From: Sthenelais limicola
Taxonomy: Eukaryota; Annelida; Polychaeta; Phyllodocida; Sigalionidae
Direction of reading: 5' to 3'
NCBI GenBank assembly: GCA_942159475.1
Contig: OW804095.1
Location: 61,036,773-61,100,772 of the forward strand
Length of the DNA stretch: 64,000 nt
The notes below the pieces were generated by a model. It was not told the DNA's origin, made no database searches, and worked only from the letters and a program-made list of their open reading frames with translations. Within the stretch, counting starts at the first letter, position 1. Each line of letters starts with the position of its first letter. Shown here piece by piece: positions 14,801 to 29,800 of this stretch. The translations under genes and the position numbers were made by a program.

Positions 14801-17800
14801 GGTAGAATCATTTAATTCTTGCATATATGTATTCATAGCTATATAAAATAGATGGAAAGAACGACTAAAACATCAAGCTCGCGATGGGTTTCTGTTCAGG
14901 TTTATAAAATATCTATCGAAACCATATTGATAACAATTTTTAAGACATAAGGCTAGACCTATATTGCTGGTTAGATTTCTTACTTCTTGAATCAAGTGAA
15001 AGAAAACTAAAGGTGTTCGCATTGCGATACCTGTTTATTAAGCCAATAGTATTAAGGGATGTGGGGTGACCGAGTGGCCTAAATCGTTGGCACGGCCCAG
15101 TGGCATAAACATGTTGTGGGTTCGAACCCGGGCGCGGCTACATTCACCCCACCACCCAGGTACTAGAGGAAGACCACAATTGCGGTGATCTAGTCCAGGT
15201 AACAACTGTTAAAAAAATATTTTAAAAAAGTCACCAACCTGATGTGCACGAGCAGGTGTAAGAGACTGCATCAACAGCGGTACAGTTTCCATTATTATAG
15301 CAAGGGTTAGAACTACATGGATCCAGATTGGTCTCACATCGATCTCCAGTAAAGCCTGTGAAAGAATTAAAATAATATAAACACATTTAAGCAGAGCGGT
15401 TACACATTTGTGATGCCCTGGGTAGATCCGAAGGATTATATGATTAAAATATAGATCTATTATGAAAGGTAAATATCTTTTTAAAAGGCCAAAACCGATA
15501 TGAAGGCTCAATAATACCATTAAAGGGAGGGCATATGAGAAGCATGGGGGGGGGGCACACTGATTACAACCCTTAGAATATACAATATGATAGGCCAATA
15601 TTTTATATTCTTAAATCTGTAAATATAGAAGGCACTGAGACATGCTTATATTGAGCTCACCTTCAGAACAATTACATGTTTGTCCCCTATTGATTATAAC
15701 GGGTACGCCACCGTTCTCACACGTTATTGAAGGGACATCTGCAATAATATTATAAGAAGATTATTTAGTAATGCCACTTAAATGACAGATAGTATAAAGA
15801 CATTCTTATCATTCTTATGAATATAGATCTTACGCATTGTTTCTGAGATGAAATAACATACTACATAAACAAGGATGAACGATCCAGACTCTTGCTTCGT
15901 GTATCGGCACAATTTATGAATTTCTGATAGGCGATACCCCAAACCAAAATTTTAAAAAAAGACCAGTGTAAAACCTTGTGTGTTCTTGAAATGCTGCAAT
16001 CAATACAAACCTGTGCATAGGGTGTCGTTCGGGGCTTTGTTACTCAATGTCGTAGAATTCATGGCACACCCCAAGCAAGTAGTTCCATTCTTTCCCTGGT
16101 AAAAGCCAGCGGGGCAAGCCTGACATTTAGAGTATGGAGGAGCATCGTAACCACTGGGTGAAAATTCTCCAGCATCGCATGCAGCTGTAAAGAAAGAAAA
16201 GTTCGGAATCCAATGACGTTTGTATACTCCACGATTATACAATTATTTTAGGTTCAGTTGTAAGTTCTTCAGAAGGGATATACGTAAGAGTTTTATTTCC
16301 TTACAATAGTTATGATGGTTCTTGGACCCCTATGAGTAAGTCAGTCCCATTTCATATATATCCCAGCTAATACGTACCAAGATTAACCATTATTATGGTC
16401 AATAGACCATTGCTTCATCACCAAAGACTAGGCAAGGCTACAATAAAATGACATACGATAGTACTTTCCATACTCAAAATATATTATAAAGGCATGATTT
16501 TAGGGAGTAACCCACCTCTACATTGAGTAACACTGCTTGCACCAGTGTCAGGGTTGTATGTTATGGTGCCCGACGGACAAGCAGCACAAGTTGTGGAATT
16601 GACCCAGTATTCATCCTTTCCGCATGGGGTACACGGTACCATCCCGTCAGGTGAAATGAATCCCACCGAACAAAGTTCTTGGTAAGAAAATAATTTGAAG
16701 AATAAAAAATTATATTATTTCAGGGGAAATATATAAATACAAAAATATCATTATGTAACAATCGAATAAATAATTTAAACAAACATTATCATTATCATTT
16801 TATCTATATAGCAGTACTTGGGTTAGATGAAATAAGCTTGACAGACTATTTATAGGCTGTTTATAAAGCCATAATGTTGTAAGTCAAGTAACCAGCGAGC
16901 ACGCTTGTGCTTTGGCTCTTTAAAGGTCGTAGGCCACGTCAATGATGAACGATCGGTACAAAAAATAAAGCCTGCACAATATTTCTGTATATCACAATAT
17001 TTCTGTATTTCTGTATATTTCTGTACTTATTAAAGGTTTTTGCTCGTTAAAAGAATAATGTTCTTACTTTTACATAAGTCTACAGATGTGCTACCCACGA
17101 CGTCTGACTTGGTACCTGCTGGACATTGTGTACAGACACTCTGGCCAGGCTTGTCATTGAAAGTGTTTGCTTCACATGCCGTGCAGTTAAAGCCGTTGTA
17201 GAAGTATCCAGTGGGACATGGGACTAGGAGTGAAATATCAATCGCAGGTATGAGAGGAACATTACATATAATAGATTACACATTGAATCCGATATGAATA
17301 AATGTGTACATGATAACATTAACTTAGTTTTTTTTTCAAACAACCGCTTTTTTAACATACAACCGATAGCCTTGTCCCAGGGATCTGAGGGGAACGTAGG
17401 GGATATCAGGAGGCCCAAAACATGATTTAGTCATACAATGAAATACTGGCCTTGAATTCCAGTTAAGATTAATCTCCATTTGTGAAAATATCACAGTCGG
17501 AGGGCTCCAACCCCCTACCATACGGTTACAGACGAATGGTGTGTAGGAAATTCGTCTCCAAAACATGGTCTCAAGAGATGTCATTAAATTGACCAACAGG
17601 ACTGCTACCATCAATACTTCAATAATATCTTGAATATTGTGAGTATTTTTGAACAACCAATATCGATTTCATTTCTGCAAAAATGTAAATCTGGGTGCAA
17701 CACCCCATACACCCAAACCAACACATATATACCTGGATCCCCTTGGCATCCCGTTGGATCGCAGTGGCCTGACGAGCTATTATTAGCGAAACCATGTAGT

Positions 17801-20800
17801 GCCAAACCAATGAAATTTCCGTGGAGAAAAAGGAGTCATTTAAATCCAAATATTCAATTTTATCTCTTGTGGGAACTATTGTTTATTTAGATGTATATTC
17901 CTTTTTTAACTTCATTTGGTTTTGTTTACATATTGAGGTTAAAATCGCTTGGACATCAATTCCAGGCAACAAGCGAACCCCTTGTTGATGTCACCATGAC
18001 ATCGCCAAGGGCACGAATGAGGTCTTAGTAACCCACGTCGGAAGAATTAATGTGACGTTCTTCAGTTGCATGGTAGCTTTCACGGGTGCTGGCTGTGTGT
18101 CGCCACATATACATAATTAAGATAGCATGTATTGGTGATATGTTTATATTTGAAAAATAATTACTGTGAGGTGGGAAATTCCACATAATCGCAAGCACTC
18201 GATCATACTGCTTAATATGTCTTCTGCCATTTACCGACCTTTATATCATTATAAATTATTTAGGCTACCTATAGTAATCGGGATACTATACAAAAGATTT
18301 TATTTCAACTGGGTTTACATGTCCCAGGGATATTCAAATGTGCCCAGCATATAGTACATCAGTTCATTCTCATACTACCTTAGTAAGTCATTCTTATAGT
18401 GTCTTCGATCATATACATCTCTTGCCCCAAGGCTTTAAATGGCGACAAGCTGTCTGAGCCGATCTAGAACTGGTATGTAAAAATGATTTTCATCTTTACA
18501 AATTAATATTTCTATTGATAGATAAATCTACTTACTGCATACATACTGCGAATTACTGAGCTGCAAAACAGTATTTTCTGCGCACAGAGCCCCAAGACTC
18601 GCTCCCTCTCCAGGCGTTTTGATTGCAAGTGTATTTGCTTTGTAATCAAATATGCAATTATTGCCAATGCAAGCGTCACAGCCATTCAGATTGATATTAG
18701 CGACAGAGGCCAAATTGCTTTTGGTTATACTGGGAAAAGCATTATCAAGCAGGGACATTATAGTTCCCACTTGGTTGGCGCAGAACGGTAGGGATCCGCC
18801 GGTACCAGCGATGAGGTAGCTGAACCCAGTCTTGACCTGTACAATAGGGGAACAGTATATAGTATAGCTTATTTCAAATGTAGAAGAGAACATAGGGATT
18901 AGATTCCTCAATAGTCATACAACTCAAAAGCTTTTTAAGAACTTTAGAATTGTTATGTTTTTATTCGTCTAAATGGGAACTTCAAACAACTGTCTTACAC
19001 TTTGTAACAACGAATGGGTATACAGAATAATAGATCAATGAAAATTATCTTCACCGCACATACCTTCACAGCTGATATTTTTGTGATGGTTATATCGACA
19101 GAGATGTTGAAATCCGCATTGTTATAAGAAGCTGAAAAGACAAAACGTAGGTTTCAAACTCGATGGCAGGATAATATAGAATTCGATGGTTTTAATCGAG
19201 AAAAAAAGGAATCTTCAACATAAAGCCTTATAATTGGAATAAATTACATTTAGCATAGTTTAGCCATAGTAATAAACAATGTTTGGTATAATAACTAGAT
19301 GCCTCACATTCACACTGCTGTTCATAACTTGCTATCAAGTTGTCGGTTACAATCTGATCCAGCAGCTCGGCCATTTTAGGGAGGCAATTTGATGCAAGGC
19401 TATGAGTGTACTCTGCCTCTATAACCGCCCTCACTTCTGCCGGCTCAGTTTCTGCAATGATTAACGTCATAATCATAAATATGAATGTGAAAAAAGCCAC
19501 AATTATACTGTTTCAGATGTTGAATACTAGTTTAAAAACATAGTTTGTAAATACTCCATGTAATCTACATTTCAACTGATTTGGCAATCAACATTTTAAA
19601 TTCCTAGTTGATGAAGCAAATGGACTGCACTTACTGATACAGTTTGATACTGCCTGATACGAGAACTTCTGCCCTTGAACACATGTGTAGGCTTTTGCAG
19701 CTTCACTTGAATATTTAGCATGGTCTGCTTGACACGTGTGGGTGCAGGCGAAATCATTACCGGTCGCTGAGCACGTGAATGTGTCATTTAATGGCTTCGC
19801 AATATTTTCGGGATGGCAGGGAGGACCTGAAAAATGAATTAAGTAGGCGATTTCCTTGTTGATTTTTGTTTCATCAAGTCCAAACCAACGTTTCCGGGAC
19901 CTATACGATATCATATTTCATACACACGAAACATATAAATATCATGTCATTCCAAGTGAATCAAATTTCGTAAAAAAACGTTCTTGGTGAATATCCATAA
20001 ATATAACTTACTAATGACATTAAGGACTGAAGTGCAGACAGCAGTGCGGTTATGTGCATCTGTAGCCCTGATCTCATATTTGGTGCTAGCATCGACTGGT
20101 AGGTCCGAGAGCTCATTGGTATTTGGGCTGAAAGTGATAATAGCCATGGGGTCCGAAGCGACAGGGTGAAAAAGGGCTTTCAGATCCAAGGAGCCAGATC
20201 GATTATAATTTTCAAGGTCGTAGGTTACTGAAGTGTTGCAGGTCAGGATCAAGGGAGTTTCGCCTGAAAGTTTCAACACAATACCACATGTTATTAGCCA
20301 TCTTTTCATGCGCTTATTGTCCTTGGTATGAGCAATATGTGGACTCAGGATTTACCGTAGCAGTTCTAAAAAAGATATTTCCTAAAACAAGACCATTTCC
20401 ACGAAATAATATACCTCCCTGCAATCAGCCTGTATAAATTCTACTTACATACTAGGTCACCTCAATAATAATGGCTGCTATTACAAACCTGCTATTGTAC
20501 CTTCTAATATAAACAGATGCTATTATAAACCCCTTATTTCAACATCTACACAAAATAAATCAACTGTTTTTATAAAAAAAAAAAAAAACCCTAATGATAC
20601 TCATACAAGCAGCAAGGTTTATCAAAATAGGCCATACACTTTCTAATAGGCAATCAAGCTATTTTTGGTCATAGTTAGAAACAAACAAGCAGACCCATCA
20701 GTGGGGCGTATGGTTCACTGAGCAATGAATGACAGGTAGGAGGGCAGGTGAAGGGACAGTCTGACACATTTCAAACCCAATCAGGTATACCAACAGGTAA

Positions 20801-23800
20801 AAAAAATAATAGGCGTTTCTGTTTTCTAGTAGCTGACAAGTAGGTAGGGGGAATGTCAATTTTTAAAAAGTTCTTTAAGGAAAGCACCTTCCCAGTTCCA
20901 GGAAATAAAAAATGATAGTTATTTTAAACAAGAGAAACCCTTTGCTAGTTATGGGGTAAGTACATTGGAAACACACCTAATTTGTATTTGACCTTATCCA
21001 AACACGAATCTGGTCTGACGATTGGCACTTAAAATTCTGAACTGAGTCTGACGATTGGCACTTAAAATTCTGAACTGAACAGAACAAGTCACCAGAAATA
21101 CCTTATGAACTAGCCACCAGCAATGCCGTATTCCCTATGTGGTAGTGACGATACGAAACGAAAAGATACGATACGAAGATTTACCACTCATATACTTTTC
21201 ATGTTTGCCTCTAACATGAAAACTAAAACTATGGACAGTATAAAAATGGGCGCTAGTCATGCCGACTAATGTATTATAGGCCTATTATATATAACGAAAA
21301 TATATGTGCACAAAAGGCCTAATGTTCTAAGTTAAAAGAACTGCTGAAATACGCATAGATCGGAGCCTTGTTCGGTAATGTGGCTAATGTTTTTACTGTT
21401 CACTCACCTACGATGTTCACAATCCAAAAACATTTGGCTGTGTTTCCTTGGAAATCCTGAGCAGTCCAAGTTATGTTCACATCACCAAACCTTTCAATAT
21501 CAGGATTGTTGTCAAAAGTGAGGCTTTCTATGGCAGTGTTATCGGTGGCATTGGGCTTCGGCAGGTAAGAGGATGGATTCTGGCCTGCCAGTATAGCCAG
21601 TCTCTGCTCTCCATCGGGACAGTTGGACAATACCGGGCTGGTGCGGTCTAGAATATATAAAAACTAATTAGTGACCCTACAATACATCGAAGAGCAACAA
21701 ACTGTTTGCCAAAATGACAAGATCCTAAGAAGAAGTTATTTTGATCTTAATTATTAATACACTTTCCAGTTAAAACATATATATATATATAAATCACTCT
21801 ATATGCATAGTCACTATTTACATCTTCGCTTGTCAAGGGTCTGCTCGGATTTAGGCATATAACCGCCAGGTGAATTGTCATTTGACTGGTGGCAATTCTC
21901 CGGGAGGCATTTCGCCAGACACCAGTCTGCTCATACGTTTACGAATATGATAGTCTTTTTGAAAATATGAATGTAAAACATGCATGCGATTATGGTCACA
22001 CTTTCTCTAATCATGAATTGTGGTTCGCTTAATTAGAGAAGCAGGAGGAATGTCCCTTACCTACACACTGTGGTTTGCGCGTGTCATTCCAGTTGACACC
22101 ATTCACAGTAAATACACACTGAATAGCTGCTGGTTCGGGGAAGTAACCTTCCCTATCACATGTGAACCGTACAAACTGATTTGCTTCATACGATACCACG
22201 TTACCCTGAGAACCACCGGCAGGATAGCCAGGATCTGGACAGCTCCGAGCTGCATGAGGAGAAACGTAAATGCATTTTATTCACTGGGTAAATTACAGTC
22301 ATTTGGGCCATGCGAAACCAAAGAGAAATATACATCTACAAATAAAACTATAGCAATTGGCCAGCTTGTCTAGCGAAAAAAGCGAACTTTTTAAAATTAA
22401 AATGTTTTCAGCCGAAACAAAAAGCATTACGTTAACACTAAGAAAGTTATTTGATAAATTGTATTCATAAATAGCAGTATACATTCTATACTATTCTCAC
22501 TCACTCCTGGTGAAAAGCATATAAAAGTTCTACAGCATTCTAGTGTTGCCTCTGAAAATCTCTCTAACCTGACTCATAGCACCATGTTCATATACTACTC
22601 ATAGCTGTTTGCGACATGACATATATATTATGCCTTTTTTTAAAAGCGAAAGAGATGACTTGTTATCGTCGTGATTCATATCTCACATTGCATTGTAACC
22701 AATTTGATTGAATTGGGAATCATTGCCTTGAAGTTTCCGATACTATGGGTTCTATCTTTCCCCAATACCCAATACATAAGAGCATTTATTATACACGCAT
22801 GCTATATGAGAAGTGCTATAAGTGGGGTGCTATAAAAATAGTCATATAGGACGCGTCCTATATGAATGTAGTTGTCTAAAAATAGCTCAGTTTATATGCT
22901 TCGCGGAGTTTTGGCTCTCCGCGAAGGATGTAAACAAATCCCCGCGATCGGTAATCCACCCGGGATTCTGGTACTATGATTAGAGAAATACATAATAAAA
23001 ATCAAATCATTAAATAGGGCATTAAATTCTCTATTGAATGATATAAGTTTTATTAATGTAGCTCAAGAAATGGCTGCGATATGAACGTTTTAAGTCAACA
23101 ATATAACTTGGCTAATAACGGGGCTGTCAGCGGGGCTGTCAGCGGGGCTGTCAGTGGGGCTGTCAGCGGGGCAGCGGGGCTCTCTGAGACTTCTTTAATA
23201 TTTTTTCAGTGATATCTGATAACATATGATCAAATTTTATGCAAATATAATAAATATAGAATGGAACTCGCCGGCAATAATCGAAAATTTATAGGACTTG
23301 ATTCGTCCACATAAGCACTCTGCCTACGGCATCGTGCTTATGTGGACGAATCTCGTCCTATAAATTTTCGATTATTGCCGGCTCGTCCCATTCTCTCTAT
23401 ATATATACGGTCACGATTGTTGAGCAATAATTATACATATGTTAGGTATTATACGCACATTTTACTTAGTGCGTAGGAAGGATCGAGTAATGTGTTGGTT
23501 CAAAGTAAATAAATATTTATTTCTGATAGATATGCTATTCATATTCCAATTATAGCTCCATAACAGGCAAGAGAAGTACGTGGAGCTTCATGCGGCTTAG
23601 TAGTATATGAAATTGCATCTTTTTCTCAGGGTCTTTGTTTGGCACTGTAGTACTCACGAATATTTAAAATGGCTCATTTACATACTGTAAACTTTCCTGA
23701 TATTTAGCTGAAATGAATTATTGTAATGAATGATGGATGATCCAAATCTACACCACAAAAAGCACTAGACCTGTGCTGATATTGTAATCTTGGTATTTAT

Positions 23801-26800
23801 ATCAGTAGGCTACAAAACATTATGCAAGACTATCATGTTTGATATACTTGCCAGGTTGCCAATATTTGGAATGACCTACCTCTGCACATTAGACTGCCTA
23901 GGCCCCAGTAACCAGTGCTTAGACAGGTAACAGTGCTATCTTTATTGGTACTGTTTCCAGAGAGGGTTGAGTTGGTATCGCAGACGAACTCAAACGTGCT
24001 GCCATAGGTAGTGTTACTTCCAGGAAGTGGCAGGTAGGTCGAGTTTACCCCAACAAGCTTATCGTCTGCCACACTAGGAACGCCACAGTCAATTGCTGAA
24101 ATGAGTTTGATTGAAGGAAATCAATAATTCTCGTTTATTTTACAAAAGATACTCCGCGGATTTCCTAAAGCTATTGCATGGAATGGTATCCTCAATCTGA
24201 GATATACTACTTTATCATAAAGGTAAATAGTATAAGTATGTGTAGTTGGGTAGAAAATATCATGATGATAGGTAAAATAAGCTCTGAAAGCAACACACAG
24301 ATGACGTTGGTTTCTAAACCATTTAATGATACAGCGGCTCGGAGGATAGAGGCTTTGCAGTAAAAAGCAATCTATAATCCCATCATAGATCTGTGCGAGG
24401 ATATACAGGTGTAAGTGGAGTTTGTACGTGTATCAAAGTTAACATCAATTAATAAACGGGATGTCTGGAAATCTCTGATCTACTTACGTCGGCAAGTGAT
24501 GATATCTCCCACCATTTTGTAAGAGTTGTCTGAATAGTCGTAGCTGCATTTCTGTCTGAAGCGTGTTTGGTTTGCACCAGGGACTGAACAATTGTAGGAA
24601 ACTTCTTCTCCATATGTGACATTGTTGGATGTGCTTGCAGTCAAGTAGACATTGGAGTCAGCGTCAAATGGAATACACATAGCCACTGTAGATACAAATC
24701 AGATTATATTAAATCTATCTACAAAGAAAGCCGATGCTCGTAAATACTTGTTAATTTATTATTTACTGTCAATCGAATGTCCAAATATATCAATAAAGAA
24801 CATAGAAACACTTCCTTTAGAAAATGATTGAATTATTTTGCGTGCTTATTCAGTTATAGACGAATTTAAATTTAAAGTTATTACAACACTTTTCAAGATT
24901 TAACCTTTACAATATATCATTGTTTTTATTTCAAAATGTCCCACTCTTTCTTGCGATTTCTGAAGAACCGATTTGAGATTCGAGATTTCATGATTTGATG
25001 TAATAAAAGAAACATATAAATATGTGTACGGTTATCATTATACTCACCATCATATCGGATCATATCGGAATCATGAAATTATCTAGATCACATACAATTA
25101 AGTTATCACCCACCTGTACACGTTGGGGGTTGATCACTCCAAACTGAAGAATCGTTACAACTAATAGTTGCCTCTTGCACAATTGAGGGGGATTGGCTAA
25201 TAACGTATCCTATGTTGCACCTGTAGGTTGCAGTCACACCAGGGTAGTAGAAGGCATTATGACGAGAAGTCATAATGCCCTGAGGAATGGTCATATTCAA
25301 GAAAGGACATGGGGTATCTGAAATAAGTCAAATGGTAAAGTTAAAGCATAATTATATGTTTTCGTAAATCAACCCCAGTCTTAATCATTGTTGTTTAAAA
25401 TGTTCGTTGTCTTTATAGAATTGGTCAAACTGGCCTGAGCTCAAGTGTTAGGCTCAATAGAAATTAGTCGCAGGTGCTGCAAGAAATTTGAGTAATGAAG
25501 CAAGTACACACTCCCATCAGCAACAAACGGCTCACTCGTCAATGTTGCACAACAACCTCTGCCAATGCCTTGTTTATAAGTAACTGTACATATTCAGCCG
25601 AATAACTACAAGTGGTAACATTCTAATCAGCACGTAACTTGTAAATTAAAGAAAGGCATCTTAAAGTTACTGATTCAACCACAAAACTTACAGACGCAAG
25701 AGACGTTGACCGAGAGGACGTGCCAGTAGTCTAGCCCTGTCTCGTTGCCAAGAGTCTTATGACCATTCATTCCGGGGCTGGTGTAGAGTTCCTTCCCAGG
25801 AGTGGAGCACCCACAGGTGTATCCCCCTTTTGCTTTACCACTGCAGCTTTCATCACAAGGTTTGTCCCGCGCACAAAGGTCCAGGGCTGCAAATAGTTTA
25901 GTTTGAATTCCTCTAATGTTAAACGACTAAGACAAGTTCAATTAATTAAAATGGTTGAAAAATGGTTGGGATTTCTCTGATTTTTTGCACATGGATTTTC
26001 TTAGGTTTATATTGATTTTGATTCCTTATTGTTATCACGTTAATATTTCAGAACTTACCCACGCATGTGTGCATATCTTCTCCAAGGTCAAATAATTCTT
26101 CATCACATTTACACTTATAGGCTCCTATTGTGTTGATACATGTCTGGTTGCAACCTCCATTTAACGTATCACACTCATTTATGTCTACAAGTAATGGAAC
26201 ACGTTTAAATGCAGTCTCATTTTTAAATGTTTGTAGGAAAATATTTGAATGTGTCTGACTATCATTATACAAAAGTTTAACTATTTAGCATCATTCCACC
26301 TTACATTGTATATAACTCATGCCAAGTGTTTTCCCCGTTATTGTTCACAAAGAGGCTATTACACACTCATTGGTATCAGATGAATTAGTAAGATGGTTTT
26401 CATACACATATGATTATATAATGGGAACGCATTACCTTCACAGACCGGGTGGCCATCAAGAGTCTTGTTTCCTTGGCACGTGAGCTGAGGAGAGGTACCA
26501 TTTTTAACCATAAAACCGCGGTCACAATTGATGGTCACAGTGGATCCAAATGGTACCGATTTTCCGTCTACTCTAGCACCACTTTCGCCAGTTATGTTCA
26601 TCCTTGGATAATTTCTGATCACACAAACATGCGCTAAATTGAACATAAGAAAAGGGAGGTTAATTGGCGATCGAGTGTTGTTCTGTAAAGCAATTTTGAT
26701 GCGATTCCAAGGAGTATCAAAATAATTATATTCAATCATGGTATACCGTCCGTTGTTCATATTTCAAAGAAGTTAGGAAATAGGTTGAATATATAGAAAT

Positions 26801-29800
26801 GCTCGGTACTAATGGACAGTCTAAACTCTACTACATTCATTCTTACAAAACATTTATTCTCACAAATTGCCTACATCATACACTCATAATACAAAAACTA
26901 ATAAAGTATAATATGCATAATGTGTTATCATTCGTTTGTACTGCTAAAGATCCTTATGAATCATGAATTAAGAAAATCCAAAATAAAACCTAGGAAGCAG
27001 TCAGAAATACCTTTAAATGTAAAACCTTATCTTAATAACAATAATAATTGTCTATAATATTAATTAATTTCAGTTTTGATTCTAGATATAACACTTCCAG
27101 TCAGATGCAATACACAAGGACAAGTGATGGCCAAACTAGCAATCTGATCAAGTGATCAGCTACTATAGTCTACCAGTGCCAATTCCAATTAAGTTGGACA
27201 TGGCACATACACTTTCCCTCAAGAGTTCTCCACGAATTTTAGCATAATGTATCATACCGAATAAAATAGGTAACCCTACATTATATCAATGGTTGAATGA
27301 ACAAAATATATACCACCTAATTCCAGAGTAGATTATTATTATTATAATATAATAATAGTGATGGTCTACTCTGGAAATATTTGTTGAAAGTGTATCATGT
27401 ACTGGAAATAAACAATATACATGTGCATACATACACATTCCAAGCCGTCCAAATTATGTGTTACTTACGACGACAGTTCGGTGCATCCTTTGACCAGTTC
27501 CCATGGATATTGCAAACAATTACTTTATCTCCGATGAGGTCAAATCCATAATCGCAAGTATAAGTTGAAACTGTTCCCAACGATGTTCCATTACCATTTG
27601 TATGACTAACTGTTCCATTCTGTAAAGGTCCCAAATCGGGACAGGTTGGGCTTATCGCTACAAAGGATAATATGTTAAAACAAATCTTGTCTTGCAGTGT
27701 ACAGAAAAAAAACTTATTTGCAGACATTTTCGACTTGAGTGGCAGTTTTTTTTAACCATAATGATTTGTTAATACATTATGCTGCATTATATTAGACTAT
27801 TCGTGTTGTACAATTGGGATTCTTTGGGATGTTGTTTCTTTCACATTCATGATTATAAAATACACGTTACCAGAGGCTTTTCTTTCACATTCATGATTAT
27901 AAAATACACGTTCCCAGAGGCTTTTTGCGAACTTAATATTACAATAGCAAGGTTTATTTGAATTCTATCATTCTGGGAACTTGGAGAGTTAAAGGAGCAA
28001 ATTGCCTTTAAAAAGAAAACTTCCAGATAGATAGCATTTACATGAAATACGAAGAGTGCATTATGGTAAACTCACCTTCACAACGTGGGACGTTCTCCCA
28101 TGAGCCGTTCTGGCATAGAGCTGGTATGTTTGGGCTGAGACTGAATCCAGGGAAGCACTTGTAATTAGCGATACCTCCTCCATCCACGCTGGTCACATTG
28201 AGAACGAAACCACTGCCTATTGCTGGTGGAGTACCGCAAACTCTCTCTGAAAAAAAAGGATCCATACCAATTTAAAGATATACAGGACAGTTTAGTGAAA
28301 AAGAAATTGACCAGTACAATTGGCATAACATTTTCAGGGATTTTCCTTACATATATAAATGGTAAAAAAATATGTTACTCCATTGATTTTTTTTGTAGAG
28401 CCACTTGAAAAAAATGGTGGTTTACTATGGGAGTCGATGGGGAATATGGTATTTTTTCACGTTTTACTGAATGATAATTAAAAAAAGACCAGTCCTAGTT
28501 TGTTTAGATTTGCTACACCTTTATTTGCGGTCATATGCTATAGATTAACACAAAAAAAGAGTATATCTTGCCAGGCTAAAAAAAAGTTGGGGACCACTAA
28601 AGATGACGATGTGGTGCACTTTTAGTGGCAGCTTTTGCTGATGCCATTCATTTCCCATTCATATTCGTCAATGCACATGACTTCTAACTGGGTTACATGG
28701 AGTGTGATCATTGGCAGATGTGATTTTTGCATCAACATCCTGGTTACACTTCCCATAGATTACAATATGACCACTGGCTATTGTGATAGGTAGACGTGGC
28801 AGTATTCACCTAAACCTGTACATTTATTCTCCCAAAAATGGGTAACACTATCTAGGGTTTGAGATTTTGAAATCCATTGGTTATTATGACTCAAGTCTGA
28901 GCCACACAGGAGCGTGATTTCGGATTAGGAATTTATGTCCATTATTTTTTTAATTGAATTTCGCTATACATATTATGTATCATATATATTATTTCTTTTG
29001 TCTCCCATTGTCATCCATGTATAACTATCTTTCCCTTATATTCCCTCCCCCTTCCTCTGAATCGTCATTGACGCTAACCAGCGTATGGAGCCACATACAG
29101 GCCAATCTTCCTTGCCCTGGGTATATTTGGGAAGACTATGATACAATGAAAAGTTGGTTTGAGAGAAGTTTCGCACTATCGCACTGGCGGCACCACGAGC
29201 GGGGATAAAGATAATATTTCGATCAGACCGTTGCAACAATATCTTAAACAAGCAGTATTATCCATAAAAACACTGTTGTAATGACATAATAACCACTACC
29301 TTCTAGATAAAAACACTGGTCAACATATCTGAAGCAATATTTACTTACTCTGACACTTTACAAATTCCACATCCATATCCCAGTGCCCACCACTTTCACA
29401 TGTGACTTCAACCATATCCTTGTTAGCTGTAACGTAACATATTGTATAAGGTATATATGATAGGTTCAATCAAGCAGACAGTAGACAATATTGGATAAAT
29501 TGACCTATAACTCCACGGACATTCGTTTTGATATCATCTTTAATACACAAATGCAGAATACAAATACTGGTAGTTAAGTTTTTTTTTTTTTAAATAGCCG
29601 CCGACATAAATTTAGGGTCTATATTGATACTCACAATAAGGAGCAAAAACAAAGGCCTCGTCTCCAGTGCAAGTATAATTCTTTTTGTCTCCTTTTCGTG
29701 GGTTAATCACTACATCGCTCAGGTTCCTGCATCCTGATAATGGAAAATCAAATCATGAGATTAAATTATGATACACCAGTGTGAAACGGGTTCGCTATCT

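Noticed and set aside
15062..15150. A functional tRNA gene
   Set aside because: Boxes A and B are good, but the T arm is not followed by a pairing acceptor strand, and a SINE-like body and tail follow.
17611..17805. An extra Cys-containing exon near 17736-17790 ([13 protein letters not shown])
   Set aside because: It requires phase 2 entry, whereas exon 29 ends in phase 1 and joins exon 30 directly with a good GCC2/3 start.
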